This document shows positions 8,222 through 16,405 of a DNA stretch of 64,000 bases, in pieces. Under the pieces are notes generated by a model, which saw only the letters and a program-made list of their open reading frames with translations, was not told the origin of the DNA and did no database searches. The translations under genes were made by a program, and so were the position numbers. The first letter of the stretch is position 1. Each line of letters begins with the position of its first letter. This stretch comes from Mesorhizobium sp. ZC-5 (lineage in GTDB: Bacteria; Pseudomonadota; Alphaproteobacteria; Rhizobiales; Rhizobiaceae). The stretch covers positions 231,871 to 295,870 of the forward strand of contig NZ_JAOWPT010000004.1 in assembly GCF_025753855.1 (NCBI RefSeq). Reading direction: 5' to 3'.

Positions 8222-9238
8222 TCACTCTTTTGGCGGTTCGGCCGGAACCGGCATCGTGCCGGCGCCATAGGTCGAGGCGCCGCCACGCATCCGTGGGCGA
8301 AACGCACGGCCTGCTTCCGGCGTGCGCCGCAACACCGGATGCACCACCGGTTCCTTTGCCCGGAAAGCAAAATTCTTCAGCAGCGCGAAATAATTCGGGA
8401 ATACGTAGCCGTTGTTCATCCGCACCCACTCGTCGCGCCGTTCGCGGAAGAGTTTCGGCAGCTTGTACCAGGCAACCGTCGGGCTCTTGTGGTGGACGAA
8501 GTGCAGATTGTTGTTGAGGAACAGCAGCGACAGCGGCGTACGCTCGACGATGATCGTTCGGCCCTCGGGATTCTCCGACCACTGATGTTCGGCGAACGTC
8601 CGGATGGCGATGATCGACTGCCCGAACCAGACCGGCCCCAGCAGATAGAGCCAGAGCGGCATGCCGAAGCCGTAGGTCACGACCGGAATAACAACCGCCA
8701 GCCCCGCCGCGTGCATCAGCCATGCCTTTCGGATCGCCGGGTCGCCCTTTGCGATAAGTTTCGCATCGTCGATGAAGAAGCCGACGACCGAGAGCCATGG
8801 CCCAAGGAAGAACCGCCCGACCATAGTGTTGTTGACGCGCAGCAGGAGCTTCATCGCCGCCGGCAGTTCTTCGTGCTGCCACAGCGCCTGGTAATAGCTT
8901 TCGGGATCGTCGAGCGGATCGGTCAGCCGTTCATCGGCATGATGACAAAGATGGATGGTCTTGAAGCGCCGGAACGGCCAGACGACACCGATCGGCAGGA
9001 ATACGAAAGCCTCGTTGACCCGCGCGTTGCGCGTTGGATGCCCGTGGAGGACTTCATGCACCAGCGAAGATTGCAGGGCTACGGTCAAAACCAGGAGCGC
9101 GAGGGCGATGATTGGATAGTGCGGCCACAGAAAAAAGCCGGTCAATGCCCAAGCGACATAGCAAGCTATGATCAAGATTACCGTCGGCCACTCGATTTTC
9201 GGCGTGCCGCTCCGCCTTTTGTCTGCTTTCGATGCCAT
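8222..9238 (-). CDS. Membrane fatty acid desaturase family protein
   Basis: A 338-residue membrane protein with the three histidine boxes of the di-iron desaturase/hydroxylase superfamily: HEVLHGHP near residue 62, HLCHHAD near 97 and HFVHHKSP near 248. Hydrophobic segments lie at about 20-60, 165-190 and 200-220. Such enzymes desaturate or hydroxylate acyl chains or related lipids at the cytoplasmic face of the membrane. The Pro-rich C-terminal tail (about 290-338) is not part of the catalytic core. The gene heads a two-gene unit with the PhnD-like gene, and a near-perfect inverted repeat sits 7 bases before its start codon. The lipid substrate is unknown. Confidence 0.88.
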   Translation of the reverse strand: MASKADKRRSGTPKIEWPTVILIIACYVAWALTGFFLWPHYPIIALALLVLTVALQSSLVHEVLHGHPTRNARVNEAFVFLPIGVVWPFRRFKTIHLCHHADERLTDPLDDPESYYQALWQHEELPAAMKLLLRVNNTMVGRFFLGPWLSVVGFFIDDAKLIAKGDPAIRKAWLMHAAGLAVVIPVVTYGFGMPLWLYLLGPVWFGQSIIAIRTFAEHQWSENPEGRTIIVERTPLSLLFLNNNLHFVHHKSPTVAWYKLPKLFRERRDEWVRMNNGYVFPNYFALLKNFAFRAKEPVVHPVLRRTPEAGRAFRPRMRGGASTYGAGTMPVPAEPPKE

Positions 9239-9245
9239 ATGTCCT

Positions 9246-9266
9246 CAACGATTATTCGAATCGTTG
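9246..9266. promoter_or_regulatory. Inverted repeat just upstream of the desaturase start
   Basis: CAACGATT (9246-9253) and AATCGTTG (9259-9266) form perfect 8-base arms around ATTCG. It lies 7 bases before the desaturase ATG (9238), so a bound repressor would cover the ribosome-binding or transcript-start region. It looks like a TetR-type operator, but the regulator is unknown. Confidence 0.5.
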
Positions 9267-9372
9267 GAACTCCCACGAGCTCCTGACATGACGCTGTCAG
9301 CAAGCGACCGCAGATTCAACGCGACAATGCGCTCGAAGTGTTGATATTGCGCATGTTAAGCCGCAAATGTTA

Positions 9373-9385
9373 TGTTTAGTAAACA
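9373..9385. promoter_or_regulatory. Palindrome upstream of the XRE regulator
   Basis: TGTTTA (9373-9378) and TAAACA (9380-9385) form perfect 6-base arms around a single G, 80 bases upstream of the XRE gene. The size fits a dimeric HTH operator, possibly for autoregulation. The assignment is inferred from position only. Confidence 0.4.
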
Positions 9386-9464
9386 GGCCTGGGATTCATT
9401 TACGCCGGATTGCGTGAAATGGCAGATCCGGCGAAAATTTTTCCCGGATCGAAGGATTGATGCG

Positions 9465-10322
9465 ATGGACAAACGCGACCTCTCTGTATTGTTTCGGGAG
9501 CGGCTGAAAGTCCTGCTTATCCGATCCGGCGCCAACCAGTCGGCATTCGCCGCCACGGTTGGCATCGATCGATCCGCACTCTCGCAATTGCTTGCCGGGA
9601 CGTCGACGCGCCTGCCCCGCGCCGAAACGCTGCTCAACATCGCCGCCGAACACAAGGTATCGCTCGACTGGTTGCTCGGTCTCAGCCAGGATGAGGGCCT
9701 GACCGGCGAAATCCGCGCCAGCTTCGAGATCGAGGAAGGCCTTGGCGGCTACGACCGGACGTTGCTCGCCAAATGGCATGCGGAAGCGGCCGGCACCAAG
9801 ATCCGTTACGTGCCCGCCGGCATTCCCGACCTTCTGCGCACCGACGCGCTGATCGACTACGAATCGGACATTTCCAACCGCAGCCGCGAAGCGCAGGCCG
9901 GTGAAACGCAATACCGTATCGACTACAATCGGCGGCCCGAGACCGACATGGAAGTCTGCATGCCACGCCACACGCTGGAGATCTTCGCGCGTGGGCTGGG
10001 TGTCTGGTCGGGTTTTCCCGAAGAGGCGCGGCGCGAGCAATTGAGCCACATGGCACGGCTGCTAGATGACCTTTATCCGACCTTCCGGCTGTTTCTCTAT
10101 GACGGGCGCCTGCGCTATTCCGTGCCCTATACCATCTTCGGCTCGCTACGCGCCGCGATATATGTCGGCGACATGTATCTGGTGCTGAACGCCACCCAAC
10201 CGGTGCGCACGCTGACCCGGCATTTCGACCACCTGATCCGTGCTGCCGAGATCAATGCGCACGAAGCGGCCGGGTTTGCACGCGAACTCGCCGGCGTGTC
10301 GTTTGACGGTGGCGGAATTTGA
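9465..10322 (+). CDS. XRE-family HTH transcriptional regulator with large C-terminal domain
   Basis: A 285-residue protein starting at ATG 9465 behind a GAAGGA ribosome site. Residues 8-65 form a Cro/CI-type HTH (LKVLLIRSGANQSAFAATVG...RSALSQLLAG) followed by the usual SLDWLLGLS end. The rest (about 75-285) is a conserved effector-like domain of alphaproteobacterial regulators, containing KIRYVPAGIPDLLRTD and FRLFLYDGRLRYSVPY segments, with no ligand I can name. It is divergent from the desaturase gene and runs in the same direction as the DUF1989 gene 114 bases on, so it may control either. The palindrome at 9373-9385 may be its operator. Confidence 0.85.
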   Translation: MDKRDLSVLFRERLKVLLIRSGANQSAFAATVGIDRSALSQLLAGTSTRLPRAETLLNIAAEHKVSLDWLLGLSQDEGLTGEIRASFEIEEGLGGYDRTLLAKWHAEAAGTKIRYVPAGIPDLLRTDALIDYESDISNRSREAQAGETQYRIDYNRRPETDMEVCMPRHTLEIFARGLGVWSGFPEEARREQLSHMARLLDDLYPTFRLFLYDGRLRYSVPYTIFGSLRAAIYVGDMYLVLNATQPVRTLTRHFDHLIRAAEINAHEAAGFARELAGVSFDGGGI

Positions 10323-10436
10323 TCCGACGGTCGACACAAGCAACCGCTGGCCTGCCGTTTTAGCGGTCCGAGACACGTTTGCCGCGGGTTTAGCGGATGC
10401 TAGCCTGCCGTCCCAAGATTGATAATGAGGACTGAC

Positions 10437-11036
10437 ATGCCAACCCATATCGTCGTCCCGCCACAATCAGGCCGGTCGTTCCGTGTATCGCAAGGTGACT
10501 TGATCCGCGTGGTCGACCCGAAGGGCCAGCAGGTCGCCGATCTCTGGGCGTTCTCGACCGAGGGCAGGCTGGACTGGCTGAGCACGTCGCAGACCCGCGA
10601 CATCGGCGAGCGGCTTTTCCCCGCCGTCGGAGAGAGTTTCTACAGCACGTCCGGTGCGCCGATCCTGACGCTGGTCGCGGACGATTCGCCCGGTCCCCAC
10701 GACATGCTCTATCCCGCCTGCAACAACGCCCTCTACGAGCGCGCCGGCTTCCACGGCCATCCCAACTGCCAGGACAATCTGCATAAGGCGCTGGCGCTCG
10801 AAGGCATCACCCTTCCCTTCACCCCGGATCCCGTCGACCTGTTCCAGAATTCGTTGCCGCAGCCGGATGGCCGGCTTGATGTCCATGCATCGATCAACCC
10901 ACCCGGCGGCTCGGTGACGCTGCGCGCCGAGCGCGATCTGCTTCTGGTGGTCACCGCCTGCTCCGTCGACTACTACGTGACCAACGGCGGCATCTGCACC
11001 GAGATCGAGGTCGAAATCACAACCGGTGCCAGGTAG
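10437..11036 (+). CDS. DUF1989 (urea carboxylase-associated) family protein
   Basis: A 199-residue protein starting at ATG 10437, six bases after an AGG core (TGAGG). It matches the DUF1989 family: QQVADLWAFS near the N-terminus, the HDMLYPACNNALYE motif and the HPNCQDNL motif with a conserved Cys, then an INPPGGSVTL strand region. Paired family members (UAAP1/UAAP2) were shown elsewhere to be subunits of carboxyguanidine deiminase, so this single homologue may be a related amidino/guanidino hydrolase. No guanidine carboxylase or allophanate hydrolase gene is next to it, so that function is unproven. It sits between the XRE regulator and bmt. Confidence 0.78.
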   Translation: MPTHIVVPPQSGRSFRVSQGDLIRVVDPKGQQVADLWAFSTEGRLDWLSTSQTRDIGERLFPAVGESFYSTSGAPILTLVADDSPGPHDMLYPACNNALYERAGFHGHPNCQDNLHKALALEGITLPFTPDPVDLFQNSLPQPDGRLDVHASINPPGGSVTLRAERDLLLVVTACSVDYYVTNGGICTEIEVEITTGAR

Positions 11037-11076
11037 GCGAAAGACACAACTGTCTCGCGCACAGCTTCATTGACTA

Positions 11077-11098
11077 GACATAAAGACTTGCTTATATC
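11077..11098. promoter_or_regulatory. SahR/SamR-like methionine-cycle operator upstream of bmt
   Basis: GACATAAAGA (11077-11086), two bases, then TGCTTATATC (11089-11098). This is an imperfect copy of the perfect palindrome in front of mtrH (27153-27174): 9 of 10 and 8 of 10 arm bases agree. From memory it resembles the operator reported for the ArsR-type S-adenosylhomocysteine/SAM-responsive regulators of Rhizobiales methionine genes. It ends 33 bases before the bmt start. Confidence 0.6.
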
Positions 11099-11131
11099 GT
11101 TATCCATTCTCAAGCTGTGAAAGCCATTTCG

Positions 11132-12151
11132 ATGACGACCAATCCGATTGATGCCCTGCTGGCCGAAAAGGGTGTCCTGCTTGCCGACGGCGCCACCGGG
11201 ACCAATCTATTCGCCATGGGCCTGGAAGCAGGCGAAGCTCCGGAACTGCTGAACGACACGGCGCCGGACAAGATCACCGCGCTGCACCAGAATTTCGTCG
11301 ATGCCGGCGCCGACATCATCCTGACCAACTCGTTCGGCGGCACCCGCCACCGGCTGAAGCTGCATCATGCCCAGGACCGCGTGCATGAACTGAACAAGCG
11401 CGCCGCCGAAATCGCCCGCGCCGTCGCCGACAAGGCTGGCCGCAAGGTTATCGTCGCCGGGTCGGTCGGCCCGACCGGCGAACTGCTGGTGCCGCTCGGC
11501 GCGATGACCTACGAAGACGCCGTCGACGCCTTTGCCGACCAGATCGAGGGTCTGAAGGCCGGCGGCGCGGAAGTCGCCTGGATCGAAACGATGTCGGCGC
11601 CGGACGAGATTCGTGCGGCGGCCGAAGCGGCCATCCGCGTCGGGTTGCCCTACACGTATACCGGCTCTTTCGACACTGCTGGCCGCACCATGATGGGCCT
11701 ATTGCCGAAGGACATCCACGGCGTTGCCGATGGCCTTGCCGAAGCGCCGGTCGGCGTCGGCGCCAATTGCGGCGTTGGCGCGTCCGATATCCTGGCGTCG
11801 CTGCTCGACATGACGGAAGCAAAACCCGAAGCGACTGTAATCGTGAAGGGCAATTGCGGCATTCCGGAATTCCGCGGCACCGAAATCCACTACTCCGGCA
11901 CGCCGGAACTGATGGCCGATTATGTCCGCCTCGCGATCGATGGCGGTGCCAGAATCATCGGCGGTTGCTGCGGCACCTCGTTCGCGCACCTTGCCGCCAT
12001 GCGGCAGGCGCTTGACGTACATAGCAAGGCTGAACGCCCGACGGTCGAGGCAATCGTCGAGCGCATCGGGCCGCTGCGCAACAAGCAGGCTACCGCCAAC
12101 ACTGCGGAAACCAGTGACGCGCGGCGCGAACGCCGCCGCGCCCGAGGCTGA
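11132..12151 (+). CDS. bmt: Betaine-homocysteine S-methyltransferase family protein
   Basis: A 339-residue homocysteine S-methyltransferase domain protein: GVLLADGATGTNLFAMG at the N-terminus, DIILTNSFGG, AGSVGPTGE, and the zinc ligands Cys213 (GANCGVG) and Cys279/Cys280 (GGCCGT). These enzymes transfer a methyl group to homocysteine to make methionine. In rhizobia the single-domain form is usually the betaine-dependent one, but a corrinoid- or other methyl-donor-dependent role is possible. I start at ATG 11132 rather than GTG 11117, which would sit closer to the operator. The last 20 residues form an Arg-rich tail (ARRERRRARG) like those of MtrH and RACo in this window. The upstream palindrome links it to the same regulation as mtrH. 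Confidence 0.85.
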   Translation: MTTNPIDALLAEKGVLLADGATGTNLFAMGLEAGEAPELLNDTAPDKITALHQNFVDAGADIILTNSFGGTRHRLKLHHAQDRVHELNKRAAEIARAVADKAGRKVIVAGSVGPTGELLVPLGAMTYEDAVDAFADQIEGLKAGGAEVAWIETMSAPDEIRAAAEAAIRVGLPYTYTGSFDTAGRTMMGLLPKDIHGVADGLAEAPVGVGANCGVGASDILASLLDMTEAKPEATVIVKGNCGIPEFRGTEIHYSGTPELMADYVRLAIDGGARIIGGCCGTSFAHLAAMRQALDVHSKAERPTVEAIVERIGPLRNKQATANTAETSDARRERRRARG

Positions 12152-12165
12152 CAGGCTGAACAGAA

Positions 12166-12567
12166 CTATTCGTTGTTTTCTTCGTAGAGCGAGCGTGCCG
12201 ATCTGAAGTCGACGCTGGTGCCTTCAGGGGCGCCGCGCATCATCATGATCGCCTCGGACGAGCGGACATCGGAAATCTGCTCCAGCGCGAGACGGAAGCG
12301 TTCATTCTTCAGCGCGGACAAGGCAGTCCTGTGCGCATCGGCAACATCGTTCTTCATCGTTCGGGCCGGCGTCTCGATGCTGGACTGCCGCTCCGGCACG
12401 CCGCTTGCAGATTGTTGTACCGGTTTGGGTGAGACATAGACATAACTGCTACGGCCTGACGGTTGCGGTACTGGGGAGACCTGCGACCCGTCGTCGGCTA
12501 ATCCTGCGGACCGGGCTGTCGTGCGAACGTCCGAGTTCAGACCCGACGTCAGGCCAGCAAGCCGCAT
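12166..12567 (-). CDS. Hypothetical protein, unrecognised
   Basis: A 133-residue frame on the minus strand, convergent with bmt (14 bases between stops). The N-terminal 65 residues are Ser/Pro/Gln-rich and look disordered; the C-terminal half (DVADAHRTALSALKNERFRLALEQ...) is predicted helical and charged. There is no signal peptide, Cys pair or motif I recognise. An overlapping plus-strand frame has a less natural composition, so I prefer this one. It may be a lineage-specific regulatory or flagellar-type small protein, but no function can be assigned. Confidence 0.5.
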   Translation of the reverse strand: MRLAGLTSGLNSDVRTTARSAGLADDGSQVSPVPQPSGRSSYVYVSPKPVQQSASGVPERQSSIETPARTMKNDVADAHRTALSALKNERFRLALEQISDVRSSEAIMMMRGAPEGTSVDFRSARSLYEENNE

Positions 12568-12760
12568 TTTCGTCCCCCAATGGATTTCTCACATACAGTC
12601 TTAGCAACACGTCATTGCGATCGGGTTCAACAACTGTCCGGCATTTGATGAAAATGGAGCTCCAAGACGGCGACCGACTCGAGACAAGTTTAGGGTTTCC
12701 GCCAAGGGAATCTTCTCGAGCCGCATGGCAGGTACACCGCAACCTGCCTTCGGATCTGCC

Positions 12761-13303
12761 ATGCACCTCCCCGGCTTTCTGATCGGACTTGTACTTGTTG
12801 CCGCTTGCGTGCTTCCCGCACGAGCCGTGGAGGTCTCGTTCTCGACGCCGCGCACCTCCCCTGAACTGACAGCCACCCTGGCGATCGGCCAGCCGTTCTA
12901 TGTCGAGATCGTCTACACGAGTGACCGCGAGATGCGGTTCCAGGCGCAAGCCTTTCGCGATGGCGAGTTCGTCGAAACCGGGCAGACGATCAACGCACGT
13001 CTGCCCCAACCGACTGGCAAGGGCTCAGCGCTGGTCTGGGTCAAATTTCGCGAAGCCGCTGTTGTGGACGAAATCCGTGTCATCGCCTTCGATGCGATGA
13101 AGAAGCCGCTGGCGGTCCGCTCGCTGAAGGCGAATCTACGCTGGAAGGACGATCTTGTTGCAGATGCGGACCAACCCGGCTGGGTGGCCTCCCTGCAGGA
13201 AGAGCAGGCCAGGATCGATGGCCTTCGCGAGCAAACGACCAACGGCAACAGTGGCATTGTGGACCGGTTCTTCGGACTGCTTTCAGGTTTTGTCGGCGGC
13301 TAA
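12761..13303 (+). CDS. Hypothetical secreted protein
   Basis: A 180-residue protein starting at ATG 12761, with a clear signal peptide (LPGFLIGLVLVAACVLPARA then VEV). An in-frame ATG at 12725 is possible but adds a Pro-rich, non-signal extension. The mature part reads as a beta-rich domain (SPELTATLAIGQPFYVEIVY) resembling periplasmic proteins with a lipid/peptidoglycan-associated beta-sandwich, and it ends with an amphipathic Phe/Gly-rich helix. I do not recognise the family. It is convergent with the VWA gene. Confidence 0.6.
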   Translation: MHLPGFLIGLVLVAACVLPARAVEVSFSTPRTSPELTATLAIGQPFYVEIVYTSDREMRFQAQAFRDGEFVETGQTINARLPQPTGKGSALVWVKFREAAVVDEIRVIAFDAMKKPLAVRSLKANLRWKDDLVADADQPGWVASLQEEQARIDGLREQTTNGNSGIVDRFFGLLSGFVGG

Positions 13304-13367
13304 GGGGTTGCCGGGAGGACAGGCAGGATCTACCGCTCGCCCTTCCGGCCGGTCTTCACGTCAGAGC

Positions 13368-15446
13368 CTAGCGGTTTGAGCCATCCAGCGCCGAGGCAAG
13401 CCGCAGCAGCGAGAGGAATTCGGCTCGATAGCCGAACGGGTCTGTCCCGCGCGCTGCCGTAGCGATTTCGGCAATCCGGTCGTAGTTGATGGCGGCAACC
13501 TGGTCGGTGCCGCGCAGCTTCTGGCCGAAGGCCGCCACCGCCACCGAGAAGCGCTGGTCGTTGCTTGCCGCATCGAAGCTGCCGACTTCATTGGCCGAGG
13601 TCACCGGCGTGGTGATCAGCTTGGAGACATCGCCGTCCGGCGCCTTGTAGCGGATCTTCACGAAAGCATATTCATCGGCGTTGGCGATACCGGACGGATT
13701 GTCGGTTTTCGCCTGTCCATACCGCAGATCGTCGATCACCGTCGCCGGACTGCCTTTCGGCGTGATCTCGTAGATCGCCGTCACCGAATGACCGGAGCCG
13801 ATCTCGCCTGCATCGACGCGGTCGTTGTTGAAATCCTCCCGGTTCAGAGCACGGGTCTCATAACCGATCAGCCGGTATTCCGAGACTTTCTGCGGATTGA
13901 ACTCGACCTGGATCTTCACATCCTTGGCGATCGGGAACAGCGTCGACGACGCATCCTGCACCAGCACCTTCTCGGCCTCGGCGAGCGTGTCGATATAGGC
14001 GGCAGTGCCGTTGCCGTTCTGCGCGATGGTCTGCATCATCTGGTCATTGAGGTTGCCGCGGCCGAACCCGAACACCGAGAGGAACACGCCCGACTTGCGC
14101 TTTTCCTCGATGATGCGCTTCAGATCGTCGTCGTCCGACTGGCCGACATTGAAATCGCCGTCGGTCGCCAGCATCACCCGGTTGACCCCATCCTTGACAA
14201 AGGACTTTTCGGCAAGCCGGTAGGCCTCGCGGATACCGGCTTCCCCGGCGGTCGAACCGCCCGGGCTGAGTGTGTCGACCGCGTTCAGGATCTTTTCACG
14301 TTCGGATGCCTTGGTCGGCTCGAGGACCGTGCCTGCGTTGCCGGCATAGGTGACGATCGAGACGGTGTCGTCCGGACCAAGCTTGCTGACCAGCAGCCGG
14401 AAAGCGGACTTGAGCAACGGCAGCTTGTCCGGCTCGTCCATCGAGCCCGACACATCGAGCAGGAAGACCAGGTTGGCCTTCGGCTTCTCCGCCGGCTTCA
14501 CGTCATAGCCCTTGATGGCGACATGCATCAGCTTGGTGTTGTCGTTCCACGGCGTTGGCATGACGGTGACCGTCGAATTGAACGGCGTCGCTGCATCATC
14601 CGGCCCCTTCCAGTCGTAGGGGAAATAATTGATCATCTCCTCGACGCGCACCGTATCGGCCTGCGGCAGGAAACCTTCCTTCAGCGAGCGCCGCACGAAG
14701 GAATAGGAAGCGGTATCGACGTCAATGGAGAAGGTCGAAACCGGATCTTCCAGCGCCAATTTCACGGGATTGGTCTTGAAATCCTCGATGCGATCGCGGT
14801 TTTCCTCATCGACCTGCATAGGATCGGCAGGTGCGGGCAACGGCGCCGTCACCTGGTCGGCCATTTGTTTGTTGGCCACGCTCGGCAGGAATGCACGACC
14901 CCGCGCCGCATCCATCGGCGCAGGCGCAACGGCAGCAGCGCCACCGGCTGCACCGATCTCCTGGCGCGCTTCCGCGGTGGCTACCGGCGCCTCCGCCTTG
15001 GGCGCCGATTCTGGCTCGGCGGGAAGCGTCGTCACATCGCGCGACGAGGTATCCTGGCGTGGCTGGCTATCCGCGTCGGTCTTTTTCTTCGCGAGCAGGT
15101 CCGTCGGCTTTTCGGCGGGCGCATCGGTTTCGCTGATCCGCTTTTCCGGCGCCACCGCGAACGGTGACTCTTCCAGCAGATAGAACGTGGCATAACCCGC
15201 GATCGGCAGCGCGACGAGGCCGGCAATCGCCGGTGTAGCAATGAGTTTCTTTTGCATGATCTCACTCCAGAGCTTTGTTGCTCGTTCGGTGAGACGAAGG
15301 CCGGGTTGCGTTCCTTGGGCAGGAGCCTGATTTTTTTCGAGAACGAAGGACTGGCGTGCGGCCTCCAAGGCGCGGGCCTTGGCTTCCGCGCGCGGCGCCG
15401 GCACCGGGCTCTTCCTCAGGATGTCGAATTCGTCTTCTTCAGCCAT
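13368..15446 (-). CDS. Membrane-anchored von Willebrand factor A domain protein (YfbK-like)
   Basis: A 692-residue protein. Residues 1-65 are a charged cytoplasmic segment; one transmembrane helix follows (LIATPAIAGLVALPIAGYA, about 70-92), then a long Ala/Pro/Glu-rich linker to about 200. Next come the YfbK N-domain (DPVSTFSIDVDTASYSFVRR), a VWA domain with a MIDAS motif DVSGSMDE (Asp331), and the YfbK C-terminal domain. It probably binds metal-dependent ligands in the periplasm. Its ATG at 15446 follows a GGGGAAG ribosome site inside the end of the sigma-factor gene, 2 bases after that stop, so the two are co-translated. By position, the cytoplasmic N-terminus may act as an anti-sigma segment; that role is inferred. 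Confidence 0.88.
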   Translation of the reverse strand: MAEEDEFDILRKSPVPAPRAEAKARALEAARQSFVLEKNQAPAQGTQPGLRLTERATKLWSEIMQKKLIATPAIAGLVALPIAGYATFYLLEESPFAVAPEKRISETDAPAEKPTDLLAKKKTDADSQPRQDTSSRDVTTLPAEPESAPKAEAPVATAEARQEIGAAGGAAAVAPAPMDAARGRAFLPSVANKQMADQVTAPLPAPADPMQVDEENRDRIEDFKTNPVKLALEDPVSTFSIDVDTASYSFVRRSLKEGFLPQADTVRVEEMINYFPYDWKGPDDAATPFNSTVTVMPTPWNDNTKLMHVAIKGYDVKPAEKPKANLVFLLDVSGSMDEPDKLPLLKSAFRLLVSKLGPDDTVSIVTYAGNAGTVLEPTKASEREKILNAVDTLSPGGSTAGEAGIREAYRLAEKSFVKDGVNRVMLATDGDFNVGQSDDDDLKRIIEEKRKSGVFLSVFGFGRGNLNDQMMQTIAQNGNGTAAYIDTLAEAEKVLVQDASSTLFPIAKDVKIQVEFNPQKVSEYRLIGYETRALNREDFNNDRVDAGEIGSGHSVTAIYEITPKGSPATVIDDLRYGQAKTDNPSGIANADEYAFVKIRYKAPDGDVSKLITTPVTSANEVGSFDAASNDQRFSVAVAAFGQKLRGTDQVAAINYDRIAEIATAARGTDPFGYRAEFLSLLRLASALDGSNR

Positions 15447-15448
15447 GA

Positions 15449-16018
15449 TCACACTTCCCCGGCCTGGCGCATGAGCACCTTCAGCCGTTTTTTCGCTTCA
15501 TGGATGTGCCAGGAAACCGTCGCCTCCGCCGACCCCATCGCATCGGCCGCCGCCGCATGGCTGAGGCCCTCGCCATAAACCAACAGAACAGCCTCGCGCT
15601 GCTTGTCCGGCAACAGCCGCACCGCGGCCCACAGCGCTTCAGCCGGATCATCGGGTTCCGGCTCGATCGCGCCGGAGACCAGCGCGTGGACGCCATAAGC
15701 CTCGGTCTTTGCGCTATCCCGCCGCGTCCTGCGCGCAAAATCGCGCGCGGCATTCAGCGTCAACGTATAAAGCCAGCTGGAAAACGCCGCATTGCCCTTA
15801 AAACTCAGGATGGCGCGGCCGAGCCTTATGCAGACTTCCTGCGCGATGTCCTCGGCATCGACCCGCCTCCCGCACCAGCGATAGGCGACGCGGTAGACGA
15901 AATCATAGTGCCGCTCGACCAGTTTGCCGAACGCCGTCTCGTCACCGTCGCGCGCCTGTCCGATAAGTTGACTGTCGGAAGCGTCGCTTTCTTCCAGCAT
16001 CATTGCCATCATCAACAT
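15449..16018 (-). CDS. ECF-type RNA polymerase sigma factor
   Basis: About 189 residues. Region 2 is clear (ETAFGKLVERHYDFVYRVAYRWCG, then DAEDIAQEVCIRLG), and so is region 4 (LPDKQREAVLLVYGEGLSHAAAADAMGSAEATVSWHIHEAKKRLK). The exact start is uncertain because several Met codons cluster at 16000-16018. It lies directly before the membrane VWA gene, an arrangement in which the downstream membrane protein commonly acts as sensor or anti-sigma factor. Promoter sites for this sigma factor were not identified with confidence. Confidence 0.88.
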   Translation of the reverse strand: MLMMAMMLEESDASDSQLIGQARDGDETAFGKLVERHYDFVYRVAYRWCGRRVDAEDIAQEVCIRLGRAILSFKGNAAFSSWLYTLTLNAARDFARRTRRDSAKTEAYGVHALVSGAIEPEPDDPAEALWAAVRLLPDKQREAVLLVYGEGLSHAAAADAMGSAEATVSWHIHEAKKRLKVLMRQAGEV

Positions 16019-16405
16019 GTGAGACGTGGCGATTGTGGCGTTCCTTGGGGTGACGCCGAAGAATATTTCGCGGGTCGCGCCGCAGCGGCCGGTTTACCCA
16101 AAAGTAAACAAAGCCTTGCCAAAGCCATAATCCGCATCCAAGCTAATTGATTGAGGGAAACACGGACTGGGCAATCCGTCTGTTTCCGCGCACTGGATAA
16201 GTCGGCGACCAGCCTGAGGGGCATGGACTTGGTCTGGTCGGGACGTTGTTACGGCGTGGAGAGTTCTGCATTGCAAGGCCTGTTCGGGCGAAAACCTGCA
16301 AGACCGCCGGAGCGTCGTGCGCGAACGCAATGGCACGCGCCTGAAAACCAGCCGCTCCACCTCGGAAGTGGCAACCCCTTACACTTAAACGTTAAACCGC
16401 AGGCG
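16019..16405. other. 387-base divergent gap between the sigma factor and SH3-protein genes
   Basis: The stretch should hold both divergent promoters. The only structure I see is a stem-loop at 16156-16187: GGAAACA/TGTTTCC and CGGA/TCCG arms with a two-base bulge on the right side. Open frames run through part of it in the SH3 frame (possible starts at 16151 and 16223), but they give a composition unlike a protein N-terminus. No RNA family was recognised. Confidence 0.4.

Noticed and set aside
7841..9286. 481-codon plus-strand frame over the PhnD-like and desaturase genes
   Set aside because: Spans two real minus-strand genes and the gap between them, and its product has no recognisable domain.
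13788..15167. Long open frame (459 codons) on the plus strand opposite the VWA gene
   Set aside because: It is antisense to a strong VWA/YfbK protein, has an Arg/His/Gly-rich composition and matches no family; it is a GC-rich shadow frame.
16019..16080. Autoregulatory ECF promoter (GGAAC...CGTCTC) before the sigma gene
   Set aside because: The two elements are only 13 bases apart, too short for the usual ECF spacing, and would start the transcript at the start codon.
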